64,000 bases of DNA from Zoroaster sp. YZ-2022. Its lineage: Eukaryota > Echinodermata > Asteroidea > Forcipulatida > Zoroasteridae. The DNA is taken from contig CM055834.1 in assembly GCA_029582265.1 (NCBI GenBank), forward strand, positions 1,364,001 to 1,428,000. The letters are read 5' to 3'. The position numbers were made by a program, and so were the translations under genes. Under the pieces are notes generated by a model. The model ran no database searches and was not told the origin of the DNA. It saw only the letters and a program-made list of their open reading frames with translations. Below, piece after piece: positions 1 to 12,800 of the stretch; position 1 is the stretch's first letter, and each line of letters starts with the position of its first letter.

Positions 1-1204
1 AGTTTCAACTGATCACATTGCGTCTTTAACCCTAAAAACCTTGCTCAATGAAACAATTAAGACGCAACAAAAGTAAAAAAGTTGTTGCATCTTGTTGTCC
101 TCGGCAGAAAACAAAAGAACCATTGTTCTAGCTGGTATGGATGGTGTTGGCATTGAGCCAGGCTGCACACTTTTCCGTTGTTGCATTCAGCAGGGTGTCT
201 GTGAAACGTCTTATGGGGGTTAGGGTTATCAAGATAAAAAGTGTAAATGCATCCAGAACTGTTGTCCCGAATTTGTCAAAGAGTATTATTTCCTCAACTC
301 AAACTGGAAATGATTTCACTTTTCTTAGAAGTGACAGTCCCCCAGGCAACATTATTTTGTAGTGAAACTTTGATGCCGTTATCAGCTATACACTAAAGGT
401 CTCAGTTTCACATGGCAATTTAAAAAAAGTTGTTTTTAAATTTTTAAATTACCAGTTTAATACCTTACCATTAAGATGTTTAAGTATAGATTTCGCCTCA
501 CAGTTTGTTTTCCCACACCTGCTAAAATCTTTCGTCTAATAACCGTCTATGAAACCCATTATTTTGCTAAGAACGACTTGTGCCGAGATGTACCCAAAGA
601 TAATTGAGGAATTTTACCTTGAAGGCGTTGTGTTGCGCTCACGCCCCAAACAAGGTATACATACCGTCCTGATTAGATTCAGGTCGTCATTCCATACCGT
701 GCATTCAAAAATTTAACTAAGGTGGCATTTGGGTCTAGCAGTGCAAAAGTATAGGCCCAACTCACCTGTGAAAAACTTTGGCCATGGGTGGCCGGTATAT
801 CGAAAAGCATAATTACTCCCTAAACTATATATATAAGGGTGTTCTTTTAACACCCGGTTGCCACAGAATAGTCCAGTGTTACCTACATGGTGTTTAAGGG
901 AAGGTACACCATTGGATATTTTCAATAATACCAATAACTGATTCTATACGAGTATGCCACTCTCTTGAAATCAAGATAATTAATTAACAGGTAAACTGTG
1001 AAAGTTTCAGCGAAAATGCATTCATAATTTATTCGTACTCATTGTTTTGTTCTAATTATAGTGTTGGGCGAGTAGAGGAATTACTTGAGTACTCGCGAGT
1101 AGTTATCACTAATCGTATTCGTACTCGGCAACCTTTAAAATGACAAACGGTATTACATTCAAAACTAATTTCTGCAGAAAGTTAGTCAGAGTGCAGACCA
1201 GGTA

Positions 1205-1500
1205 CTCAGGAGAATTCAATCTTTCGGGCGAACCGACATGATGACCTCCTTAGCACCCTTCTGTGGGAAACGTCAAAACCCCGGCCCCTCCTTTACTTTC
1301 CCGCCCGTAACCAACTCTCGAATAAGGGAAATACGTGGTGACTCCAAAGCCGTTGCCGCTGCCGCAGTGCCTAGATGTTTTGGCTTCGAACCGGTACATC
1401 CCAGCTCTGTAAGCCCCGCGATTGGGACTTCCATTCCTGCGATTGACACTTCTAGTGGTCCGGCCATCGTGCTGCGCCACCTGGACCATGTTGGTATTAT
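1205..1500. other. CpG-rich block, open in several frames on both strands
   Basis: About 300 bases are much richer in G, C and CpG than their AT-rich surroundings and are nearly stop-free in one + and two - frames. None of the translations resembles fibrillin or a family I recognise. It could be a promoter-proximal segment, an untranslated first exon or an old transposon piece. No function is assigned. Confidence 0.3.
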
Positions 1501-1574
1501 ACAAGTTAAATTAAACCCACTTAAATAAAGGATCTGAATTGTATTGCATTTCACAATAAAATAAAATAAAAGAA

Positions 1575-1652
1575 ACTGACGGGATTCGAACTGGGATCGC
1601 TTGCTCAGAAGTCATGTGCCTTATCCATTGAAGCACCGCGTCATCTGAATGC
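1575..1652 (-). repeat. Degenerate tRNA-Arg-like segment
   Basis: Read on the - strand it has a D-arm-like CAATGGATAAGGC, an anticodon-loop-like CTTCTGA (TCT, Arg) and a T-arm core GTTCGAATCC, in tRNA order and spacing. The T stem and acceptor stem pair badly, so it is a tRNA pseudogene or a SINE head rather than a working tRNA. Confidence 0.4.
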
Positions 1653-2904
1653 TTGTCTTGAAGGGAGATTCATCATCATTTGATTGAAAAATAAAGGGAA
1701 CGCCCATTGAGTTTTTTCTTTCAATTAATTTTCAATACTTCATGTTGCCGGTACATATTCAGTTCTTCAGTATTTATTCACAGTGATACAACGATGGCGG
1801 ATTGTACTGATAAGAAATAATATATTTTCGGTGATGCTGTATGATCATGTTCACCTTATTCATGCGTTAGCCATGTTAAGCTGGCATTCCAATATCTTTA
1901 TGGTAATAATTTAACATTCGGCCGAATATTTATTCGTTGATTTATTTGTGCTGTAAACCATTCCATGTCTTGATTAAATGTATCCTAAATTAATGTAATT
2001 CATGTATAGTCACCTGTTGAGATTTGTATATATAAATTCATTTAGTTATTATACAGAATGTCTCAACCGATGTCCTTTGTCATCAGTTGCTGGTTTCCCC
2101 ATTCATTTATCATTTTGGTTATTCCTTTGTTTATTGTCTGCCGAGCGCATCGGCTTTGATGGCTATTCGCCGGATCAGTTGGTCGTAGTAACATTATTAA
2201 CCTGCCTTAATTTTGTCTGTTTGCAGGGGAAACATCACTTTCAAAATGTCATTGAATTTTAATGGAGATAGCTACGTGTACATCCATATGTTTGTTCCTT
2301 ATGTCAGGAATGAACTTTACTTTAGAACTATAAGATCATTTGGCCTTCTCGCTGGTGTATTAGAGTGTGGTTTGTGAGAATTATACAGTCTCATTTTCGA
2401 GTCGTGAATAAGGCGAAAAAGGCCCAATGTTGTACCGTCCCTTTAACACAGGACTCGGTGCCTTACTCTTCTTGTGACTCGCTACAGAATCAATTCCGTG
2501 ACGGTGTCAGAATATTATAGTCAGGTCATTGGATATAACAATTTCTTATTTCTGCTTTGTTTGCATGTTTTTATTTTATTTTATATTTTATGAAGCGCCA
2601 ACGTCTGTGGTCCAAGGTTATATGCATACTGTTGCCCAGGATGGCAGTTCCACCCCGGATTACAGCAGTGCACGAAGCGTAAGTGAATAAAATTGGAGTA
2701 TTATTGTTTTGCAAAAAAAAAAGTTCTGGCTTTACAATTACAAAGAGCAGTGAAAAGGGAGGACATGTTTTATGCTTTAACACTCCCTTTCATTAGTCCA
2801 CTGTGAGACTTTGCATGCATGGTCAAGGTTAATTTGGATAATATATTTCTTGTTTTGATAATTATAGAGCCTACAAATTTGGCAAACAAAGTATAACCTT
2901 CCAT

Positions 2905-3065
2905 TAAAACCCTATAACCCCCAAGGTATTCTGACTAGGAACCTTCCTGAACCCTATAACCCCCAAGGTATTCTGGCTAGGAACCTTCCTGAACCCTATA
3001 ACCTCCAAGGTATTCTGGCTAGGAACCTTCCTGAATCCTCCAAAAACAATCAGTGCACTTTTTGA
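2905..3065 (-). repeat. Fragment of CCCTAACC-ended TTAA MITE with triplicated end
   Basis: Three tandem copies of a roughly 52-base unit (AACCCTATAACCCCCAAGG ... AACCTTCCTG) are followed by the start of the body seen complete at 14125-14386. The body is cut off near 3080. Only the terminal unit has been amplified. Confidence 0.6.
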
Positions 3066-3367
3066 AACATGCCCTTATCTTCAAAAAAAAAGGGAAAAAA
3101 ATATAAAAAAATATGTTCGTTTATTAACGATATTATCTTTCAAAATTCATTTTTTAAATTCTATTTTTGAGGTCTCTGGAGCCAAACACGGGAGATATAT
3201 CTTTAAATTAATTATTCAGTAATTAGTATCCCGACGAAAAATACAAATCATAATTAAGAGCTGTTGGCCTAGGCTAAATAAAATAAATTGATGTGGCGGT
3301 GACACCGTGTATTAAAGTATTCACTTTTGAGTGGTGAGTGTTCTGAGAAGAATGCTCTGACTATATA

Positions 3368-3623
3368 CACTCACTGGCCATAAGTATTGCAACATCCCCA
3401 AAGTTCAGTTTGGAGAACTGTGTTACAATAATTTATTTTATTTTATTTACACTACTTAAGACTTCCTGAAAGTGCCTGTGTTTTGAAGTCAATGTTCATT
3501 TTTACTGTTCTTGCTCGGAAATTATGTAATACACGATCGATGAAATGGGATTAAATGATCATCTCACCTGTTACTTGTAAAGTGCTGTTTTGAGCATTTT
3601 GCAATACTTTTGGCCAGTGAGTG
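3368..3623. mobile_element. Tc1/mariner-like foldback MITE
   Basis: The 256-base element has inverted termini beginning CACTCACTGGCC and ending GGCCAGTGAGTG. It is flanked by TA on each side (3366-3367 and 3624-3625), the target duplication of Tc1/mariner elements. It has no transposase frame, so it is non-autonomous. It lies 85 bases before the first recognised exon. Confidence 0.75.
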
Positions 3624-3708
3624 TATATCCCCACCATGCATAGCCCTTAAGTCTTATGTTTGAAACAATAAATTTTTGTGTCTATTTTAATATATGTTTT
3701 TTCTACAG

Positions 3709-3828
3709 CAATCTGTAGTCGACAATGTGCTACTGGATTCTGCCGGACTCCTAACACGTGTCTGGGGCAGGGGTGCTCAGGATTCGGCGGCTGTGGTGGC
3801 GGTGGTGGCGGCGGTCCACCCGTCGACC
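3709..3828 (+). CDS. fbn: Fibrillin exon 1 of window: EGF-like start with Gly run
   Basis: The 40-codon exon follows a ttttttctacag acceptor and ends at gtaagt. Its [17 protein letters not shown] repeats the C-x3-C-x4-C-x5-C spacing of the first EGF of vertebrate fibrillin. The expected C-x-C is then replaced by [11 protein letters not shown] and seven glycines. It therefore has six cysteines but only the first four are canonically spaced. The next exon adds four more, including a canonical C-x8-C end, so the fold may be completed there. The preceding exon with the cysteine-rich amino-terminal motif is not visible. Confidence 0.85.
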
Positions 3829-6800
3829 GTAAGTTTCGTTCTTCTAACACTGTAAAACTTCTTCTACTTTAAATTTTCAATTGAAGTTGTAGCACAGTAC
3901 TTTCATGGCTGCTTTTTTATTTTAACGATTTGAGTGCTAACAAATAACGTCTATGTATATAATTATTTTAGAAAATACTGCATGAAATGTTATAGTTTAA
4001 GTTTGGACAATTTTAGTAGGGTTTTCAGGTGAAAAATTATTCCTAAACCAATATGCTCAATATTTATATCAAATTAAAGGTCTTGATGAAAGAAATACAA
4101 TGGTTTTTAAATCAAGAAAATCGGACAAGTAGTTTTTGAGGAACCCTGTTTTATTTAATCAAATATACAGCATTCGATGAAGCGCGACTGTCCATACACT
4201 GTGTACATCCCTAATGACACCAAAACCGTTGAATCAGCCTACACACACCGTGATACACACGCACAGCGTTCGTGCTCGTTTCCCTCATAAGAGCTTTTGA
4301 AAGAGTGTAAAAAATATACTCTCCGCTCAAAACTAAACAAAATTACGGCTCAAACCTTTCACATGATAGAAAAGAGGTGTAAAATTCATTCAGATACCGC
4401 TCTTACCTTTCAACTTGAAGATTTCACCTCGAAAAAACGGTGTTTACTTTTTATCTCTTCGTAACTTCGGTTGTAGAGTAGTTATGGAGATCGAGCAAGC
4501 ATGGGTATGTAAAGGAGCCCTTTGACTCAATACGGAAATCCGTTTTCATGTCAATCACAATGTACTCAGGCGCGGAGACAGCTCCGAAGTGGATGCCCTC
4601 AGCAGAGCGCGGCAAATTTTACGCGCCGAATGCGCCCGATCTCGGAACACTTCGCGAAAGGCTGGGCGGGACGAGAGTGGTTCATTCATAAAAACCTAGG
4701 CTTTCGCACGTACTTCCGATTGCTATTTTATGTACATTGTTGGATAGCTGAAACTATAAGCTTTCCAATGAGCTATTACATGTAAGATTTTGACAGGTAA
4801 AAGTAGTAAACATTTTTGATTTAAAATGTTGATGTTTTTTGTTGCGGGCGATGCGCTGTACGTGTGGCGGGCTTCGGTCAAGCATGTACAAACTGAAAAC
4901 CCTAATTTTAGGTAAAACAATTTTAGATTAGAAGAGCTAATCCTTCTGCTAACTTTTAGCTTAGACCGTTAGACCTACATTAGGCCTAATCACGGTAATA
5001 GGTTTAGATTAATTTATTATTTTCAAAACTTTTCTTTGAATGAAAATTAATTTAATTAACTCCTAAAATAAATGCCCCATTTTTAGCAGCTCTCCAGCTA
5101 GCTAGCTAGCAGACGACAATAACGCAATTCTATCCCACAATGCAATAGCTTCTTAAAAGATGGCACCCTGCAAGGTATAGTACTTTGATCAAAGTTTACT
5201 TTGAAATGTAACGTTAAATGTTAATCCATACAGTTTCATTTTTCGTTTATTGCTGCAAATGGTATGAGTTGAAATTGAAACCTCAAGTACATACATGATA
5301 AATGTAAGTTCTTGTAAAAGGTCAGAATGCAGAAGAAATAGGCCTATGAATGGTTACAAATGACTGGAAGTGGTGGTGGTTGTAGGGTCCACAGTCGTCA
5401 TGGTCGTTTGCCTGGTTAATTAGCCGTAACGTTAAATTCCGGAGCGCACTTTCATTTTTGCTTTGCTGGCGTTTTCCATTAATAGGCTACTTCATAACAA
5501 ATAATAATATTGATCAAAATTATTATACTGGTTGGTTATCATTTATTACGAAACTGCATTATACAAAATTATTTGTGGTTGTTTCTGGTAGTATTTTCCC
5601 ATTTGTAACTAAACTAGTCAGCGGCGGCGCTTCTGCGGAATATTACCAAACATTAGCTATTATAAGTATTAATTAGGCCTACTACTAGTACTAGGCTTTA
5701 GCCTAACTGGGAAAGAATGTCGTATCCGACCGCTACTTTTTAAGGGCTTTTTGGAATGTTTTTGCAACCACTGAACAGTTAAAAAATTATTCTATCGATT
5801 TTTGGTGGTACAGAAAGCGAAAACTATCTTTAAAATCCACTTTTATGATGGTTTTCGGACTTTATTTCCATTCTTAAAAAAATCCTCCCCTTCAGAAAAT
5901 AGAAGGATCCTATTTTTATTATAGTTGCCACTGCACATGTACAATGACTGTGTTTCATTTCATTTCATTTCATTTCATTTCATTTATCATTTCTGGTAAT
6001 GAAACCAAGGGATGCCTCAGAAAAGCGCACTTAAGCACTATAAGCTCGAAAGCCTGAGGAAACCTGTAAACACGGGCGCTTGCAATGTGAACCAGAAACA
6101 CCGGGGTAAACCCCTTACACTTCCACGATAAGTGTTCTGGGTTCTTTTACGTGCATTACTTAATCTAGTACACGGGACCTACGGCTTAACGTCCCATCCG
6201 AAGGACGAGCGCGGGGCCCGCTTCCCGCCTCACCGAATAAGTAAAGAAACGACGATTAGTGTTGGTCACTAATTGTGGAGTTTACAAGATCAGACTGACA
6301 TGACTGAGGAAGTCATCATATAGGCCTACCAAAAATACCTGATTTTTCATGAAATAAATATCCTGGAATAAGTATATGTCCATCATCATCCATATGTTCT
6401 CCACCTTACAAGGTAGGTAAGATTACTTTATTGGTTATATTGAATGAGAAAAAGTGGCGGTCGGATATGACATTCTACCCCCTAAGGGTTATACCTACCA
6501 ACAATATATATATTTTTTTACACAAATAATGAATTTTCCAGTGGAAAGAATGTCGTATCCAACTGCCACTTTTTAAGGGGTTTTGGAATATTTTTGCAAC
6601 CACTAACCACAAACCAGTTAAAAAATGATTCTATCAATTTTTGGTTGTACAGAAAGTGAAAACTCTTTAAAATCCACATTTATGATGGTTTTCGGACTTT
6701 ATTTCCCTTCTAAAAAAATCCTCCCCTTCAGATAATATTATAGTTGCCACTGTGCATTACGCTTGGGCGATAACACAATAATATCGAATATTTTTTTATT

Positions 6801-9800
6801 CGATTTTTATTCGATTACGATATCGAGTAACCTTTTTAAGTTATCGAGATATCGGCAAATCGCAATTTAAAAAAATCGCCATTGTGAGTCAAGTCAGAAA
6901 TTCCATGGAAACAAAATTAGATCAGTCTTTTCAGCTTTTGGATGTGAGAAACAAAAGCAAACTACTTCAGAAGTACATACACGCTCTGCAAATGAATTTG
7001 TGATTTATTGTGACACTTGTAGAGGGGTACATACCTGTGGTTATCGGCTCTAAAATCTAAAGCAATCATGCATGAATGAAAAAAAATAATCGAGATATTA
7101 TAGAAAATCGCGATATATGTTTGCCGATATATCATGGATGAAAAAAATCGATATGGCCCAAGCTTACTGCGCATGTACGATGACCGTGTTGGTCACTAAC
7201 GGGGGAGTTGACAAGAACAGACGGACATGACAGTGACATGACATCGTGTACCAAAAATGATTTTTCATTAAACAAATATTCTGGAATAATTTGAGGTATA
7301 TGCCCATCATCATCTACATGTTCTCCACTTTACTGAGCAGGTAAAATTACATAAATTGGTTTATAATGAACGAGAAAAAGTGGCGGTTGGATACGACATT
7401 CTTCCCAAACTTTGATTAGTTTAAGTTATTTCATAACCTTTAGTTAAGGCCCACGCGGCAACCAGTAGCTAGTACAACGCGCGAAAAAAGACCACGCACG
7501 CAAGTAGTGGGAACATGAGCGGCGTTGCATTTGGAGACAATAATATCACTCCGGCGATACTAAAAAGAGCGATATAAATTTGATATCGGCGATAATTTTG
7601 GAACATCGTCAATATGGCGATATTTCGATATCTTCAAAACCATAACTGATTTAGCCGATAATCTTTTGAATATCGTATCGTTATGATATTATTGAGATAT
7701 CGTCCACCCCTAGTTGACAACTACCATTATGTGACATCATACTCATTGGTGATAGGTAATTAGTCATGACCTAGTTTTAGTTTAACATTGGGCATTCTCA
7801 TTTGGGGGCAGGCCCAGGGTTGGCATAAGACTTAAAAGTTACAGAGCACTTGGGGAAAATGGGCCACACAGGAGAATGTATGGTAAAATTCATTTTGGAA
7901 AGAATGTCAAAAAAAAAGCACGGGGGTAAATTTCCTCATTCCACGCTTTCCCTGGATCCACTTCTCTTGATTTTAATTTATTTAGGTTCTGGTCTGGAAC
8001 ACTAACTTTGCACAAAAGTTATAATAATAATAATAATGTGTGGATTTATATAGCGCACGTATCCACCAACTAAGTGGTGCTCAAGGCGCATTATATTATT
8101 ATAGGTAAGGCATATATATAGATATGGTAATTCCAAAATAACCAAAATTTTCAAATAATAATTGAAAACTTACTTAGTATTAAAAAGCTGATTATAGTAA
8201 CAATCTTCCATGAAAATACTTTTGTCTGAGAAGCTGGTGGCATTTTTAAGAAAAGTGAAATTATACTGAACAGCAAAAGAAACGCAAGTCCGAGGACAGC
8301 AAAAGAAACGCAAGTCCTAGGTCTTGTCAAGTTTTCAAACAGAAGACAAACCATTTTGATTCTAATCACTCATTTAATGAAAAATGCTTTCAATTTGTGA
8401 GCTGAAAGTGACTGTTGAATGTGAAAATCTTGCAATGCAATTTCAACAGTCACTTTCAGCTCACAAATTGAAAGCATTTTTCATTAAATGAGTGATTAGA
8501 ATCAAAATGGTTTGTCTTCTGTTTGAAAACTTGACAAGACCTCGGACTTGCGTTTCTTTTGCTGTCCTCGGACTTGCGTTTCTTTTGCTGTTCAGTATAT
8601 TTATTACCCATAACTATTAGTTTGAATTTAAGACTTCGTACAAGTTCAGTACTGTCCACTATAGGAAAGAATACCACACTCTATTGACTATGGCCCCCCA
8701 AAAAGTCTCCGGTTTCTGGTCTCCACACGCGTCGCCTCAGACCCGCACGTCAGCATTTTTAATTTTTTTTTATTTAATTTTTTTAATTTGCTATGAAACG
8801 ATGTCCAATTGCAGCCAAAATTGCCATGTTGTGTTTTCAATGACTTTTTCACATAGGGGTATGAACGTTTGCCCGATTTGTGAGGCCTCTCTTAGCCACC
8901 ATACTTTGTATATGGGAAATTTGGTCCCCGTTTATACATGTATCACGTATTTCCCTGTTGGCAAAAAAAAAAAAAAAGCGTGTCACCGCACAGATTTTGA
9001 AACCGACCAATGACCAGAAACCGGAGACTTTTTTTTTGGGCCTATAGTGTTGTGAAAATGTTTCCAATTTTCTCCCATTCGTGTATAGACCTGCATTATT
9101 TATCTTAAACTTTCACATGTTGGTTGTTTGATGTTTAAGGGTAGTACGTTTAGAAATTTGCTCTTCGGCTAACCAAAACCAATATTTAAAAACAAAAACC
9201 AACAATTTTGGAAGAATTTGCCGCCCATTTTGTTGTTTTACACTTTCTTTTTTGCCACATTGGTCATTAATCATTGCGGGAAGTTTATTGATGCTTTTTG
9301 ATTGAAAATGTATGTCACATTTGTCGACTATCTAGTTTGTATGGCCATCGAGTGCCAACTTTTGGTTAAACGGTTAACCGACTGTAAAAGTTTTGGTTAA
9401 TCGGTTAGTGAACTAACCGATAACTACCAGCACTAAAGGGAAGCAGTTTTACCAACATTACTGATACTTTACAATACCTTACCTATAAATGAAATGAGTA
9501 GATTAACCCTAATCTTCCCAAATCCTCCAAAATCCTCTTTGCTAAAGTGAAGGATTTTGAAGGATTGAGGTTACATGCTACACGCTCTTTACAAAAGTGA
9601 AGGATTTTGGAGGATTGAGGTTATCAGGCATACTTGCCTTTCCATGGTACATGTACATCCATGTTTGTTGTTGTGATTGCAAGGTCAGTGCTTGGGTCAG
9701 TGGACACTGTTTATTGTTCCATGCATGCAGGGAGGGTCCCTGGCCATGTACATGTATCACAGATTTATAGAAACACATGTGTGCATACATGTCATGTGCT

Positions 9801-12800
9801 TGCTTTACTACTGAAGGATTTTGGAGGATTCAGGTTATGTGTAAGCAAATGGGCCTAGGGAGTTAGGGTTAATTGAGATAAAGTAGCTTTTTGTTTGCCT
9901 ATTTTCAGTGCATGTATTATTCACCTAATTTATTAAATGCATGCATTTGTCTCTGTTTGCACCCTATCTTATTTCCATAACCTTTGCAGCTGTGGGTCTC
10001 GGTGGGGACTATGGAAATATTGACTATGGTGATGGTGGTGGTGGTGGTGGTGGTGGTGGTGGTGATTATGGCCCCCCAGTTGTGCCATTTGTGCCATTTT
10101 GCGGTGTTTCCGGGTGTGGTGGTGGTGGACCTGTGCAGTGTCCTCCAGGCGTCACCGGGCCCAACTGTGATGTACCCATCGGTGGCCCAATACCGGGGCC
10201 GGGTCCATATCCAGGACCAGGCCCAATACCTGGTCCTGGCCCATTTCCCGGACCGGGCCCTTTCGATCGTAAGTTTCAGCCTTTATTCTGGAGTGGCAGC
10301 CAGTATACAATTTCAGTAAAATGTCTGTAAATGCATTTCATTATTTCATTTATGTCATTATCACGAAAAAAAAAAGTGCAAATGTTTTCAGATTGTTTGT
10401 ATTCCTTCCAACATGAAATCTGGACGATTGAAATTCATTTTGAAAATTATTTTACTAAAACAGTAACACTAAAACAATATCAGATCACCTGAACTTGAGA
10501 CAGAAATTTGTTCAAGGCATCAACTTTAATAGGCCGAGAAAGTTTCTTTTTAAAACTGTGATCGTTTGTTTGTTTGAAATTACCATTAGGTATAGTGGCT
10601 TTTGGAATGTGCTTTCAAAAACACAGTCCAGTTTGGAAAATATTCTTAAGATAAGATATACTATTCTTAAGATATGATATTCTTAAGATATTCTTATTTC
10701 CCTCCCCCCTTCATTTTCTTATGTGTGAGTGTGCCAGACAAATGAACTAATATATGTGCCGATTTCATGTGTCAAGCAAATTCAAGGAAAAATCATTAAA
10801 CAGTTATAATCAATAATCCTTTAAATATCTTAAACCACTGGGTTTTGTAGTTACACTCATCCGAATGTTAAAATAGTAAGTCAGATTCGAAATTGACTTG
10901 AGTTTGCTTTAAACATATGTCCACAAATTAACCAACTAGAATTTCTTCCAGAGCTGGTTCTACTAAGGGTACACTTATCAGAGACAATATCGTCACAATC
11001 AGAGCAGACTTTTGACAGGGAATCGCAAGTCCTAGTGTTAGATGAACCCAGTGACTGAAAAAAAAAAAAAAATACCCCAAGAGCATGCGCTGATCTAGGT
11101 AACAAAGCGCTAGAAGATCATTTCAATTGGCTGCTGCATCAGTAATGAGACAGTGGCTGCATGATAATGAAATTCCATGCCCTGTCGAAATTCCGATCAT
11201 GACGATATTGTCCCTTTTAAGTGTCCAGATAAATTAGCTGGACCTTTATTCCCTGTCTAATATTTTGTTTGCTAATTTAATTTTTTTCTTTTTTTTCTTG
11301 GATTGTGGTTGAGGAATGACTAATATTTGCCAACAAATTGATGTTTTGCTTGAAGTATTTAACCTGAATGAAGCATTGTGTTTATACATGTACTATGTAG
11401 TTTGGTAGGGGACTTTGCATGCTGATTTTGTTTTCTAAAATATGGCATGATTGTCTCATACAAAAAGTAGTTAAAATAACTAATTCACTTTATTTTCTAT
11501 TATTTTTGTCATCACTTTGACAATTTTAATGTCACATTTTTTAGTTTTCACATTGTAGTTTTTCTTTTTAACATTAATTGGTCCATATCACCATACAGGT
11601 TTCATTTCATTTATCATTTCTGGTAATGAAACCAAGGGATGCCTCAGAAAAGCGCACTTAAGCACTGTAAGCTCGAAAGCCTGAGGAAACCTGTAAACAA
11701 GAGCGCTTGCAATGTGAACCAGAAACACCGGGGTAAACCCTTACACTTCCACGATAAGTGTCCTGGGTTCTTTTACGTGCATTACTTAATCTAGTACACG
11801 GGACCTACGGCTTAACGTCCCATCCGAAGGACGAAGCAATTATGGTTAAGTATCTTGCTCAAGGACACAAGTGTCACGACCGGGGCTCGAACCCACACCC
11901 TGCTGCTGGCAACACCAGAACTTGAGTTCGGTGCGCTAGACCGCTCGGCCACGACACTCCACAGGTTGAAAACCTTCCTGAAATTCATTTCACAGAATTT
12001 TTCACTGAAAGCCTAGCCTTTGTTCAGAAGTTTTTATGCCGCATTTCATTGCCACAGTATTGGACATAGTGTCCAACGGGTATTCTCAAATCCAAACCAA
12101 GAACCTTCAGTGATAGAGCGGGGTGTCCTCGTTCACGCTATAAAGCCTTGCACTACTGATGGGATAAAAAGTAATGGTGCAATGAGGAAAAACAAAATCA
12201 AGAATTATGCCAATATATTCATGTATTAAATAAAGTGGACTCGGCTAGTCTCCTAGAAGGTTCTGGTTTTATTCAAAGCTACATGTACTTCAACTGGACG
12301 GCTGACTCCTCCTCTTGTGGAAGGTACAGACTGCTGGTTTTCAAAACTAACTGTACCATTCTATGAACTCTCAAAATTATGATTCACGGCACCACAATCG
12401 ATAAACATAATCATTTAAATTATATGGTATCATATGGTATATATATATATATATATATATATGGTATATATATTGTATATATATGATATATGATATATAT
12501 ATGGTTTTCAAGACATCTTTAATTCCCTGGATTCTTTTTCAAGGGTGCGATTACCCGTTACCCAGGAGCAGCAACAAAGATATTACACAAGTACTCTCTG
12601 GCAATTGGGACAAGAGCTGTACTAAAAGAGAAATTGTTGGAGCATAATAAAATAGCTAGTGTTTAGTATTCCACTATTCCACAATATGCAAATTACAGGT
12701 GGCACCACAAAGATTGTTTATCATGTCATTTTTATGAATTGCAATTGAAGTCCAAGAGTCATTGAAATACCCCAGTAGATCATATTATTTCGGGCAACAA

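Larger units (their letters stand above)
1..3708. other. Non-coding region upstream of first recognised exon
   Basis: I found no exon of the fibrillin amino terminus here: no signal peptide and no cysteine motif like the vertebrate FUN region. The stretch holds a hAT-like fragment with CGAGTA repeats (about 1062-1140), a CpG-rich block (1205-1500), a degenerate tRNA-Arg-like segment, a TTAA-family fragment (2905-3065) and a Tc1/mariner-like foldback (3368-3623). The rest is AT-rich and unassigned. It may be intron of the same gene or upstream flank. Confidence 0.5.
3829..9989 (+). other. Intron 1 of window (6.2 kb), transposon-packed
   Basis: I found no convincing coding exon. 3829-5700 is mostly unassigned AT-rich sequence. 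5709-7406 holds two copies of one DNA element, each with a different insert. 7536-7715 is a hAT-like fragment, 8018-8105 a truncated SINE tail, 8266-8595 a near-perfect foldback, 8692-9042 a CTCCGG-ended MITE, about 9350-9440 a hAT-like end rich in GGTTAACC words, and 9507-9868 a TTAA MITE. Confidence 0.6.

Noticed and set aside
86..125. SCCPRQK-like reading as the amino-terminal CCPGW motif of fibrillin
   Set aside because: Only CCP matches, there are no further cysteines at the right spacing, and a stop follows within ten codons.
1238..1528. 96-codon frame as a possible first coding exon
   Set aside because: No signal peptide, no fibrillin similarity, and equally open frames on the other strand. 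Kept only as a CpG-rich block.
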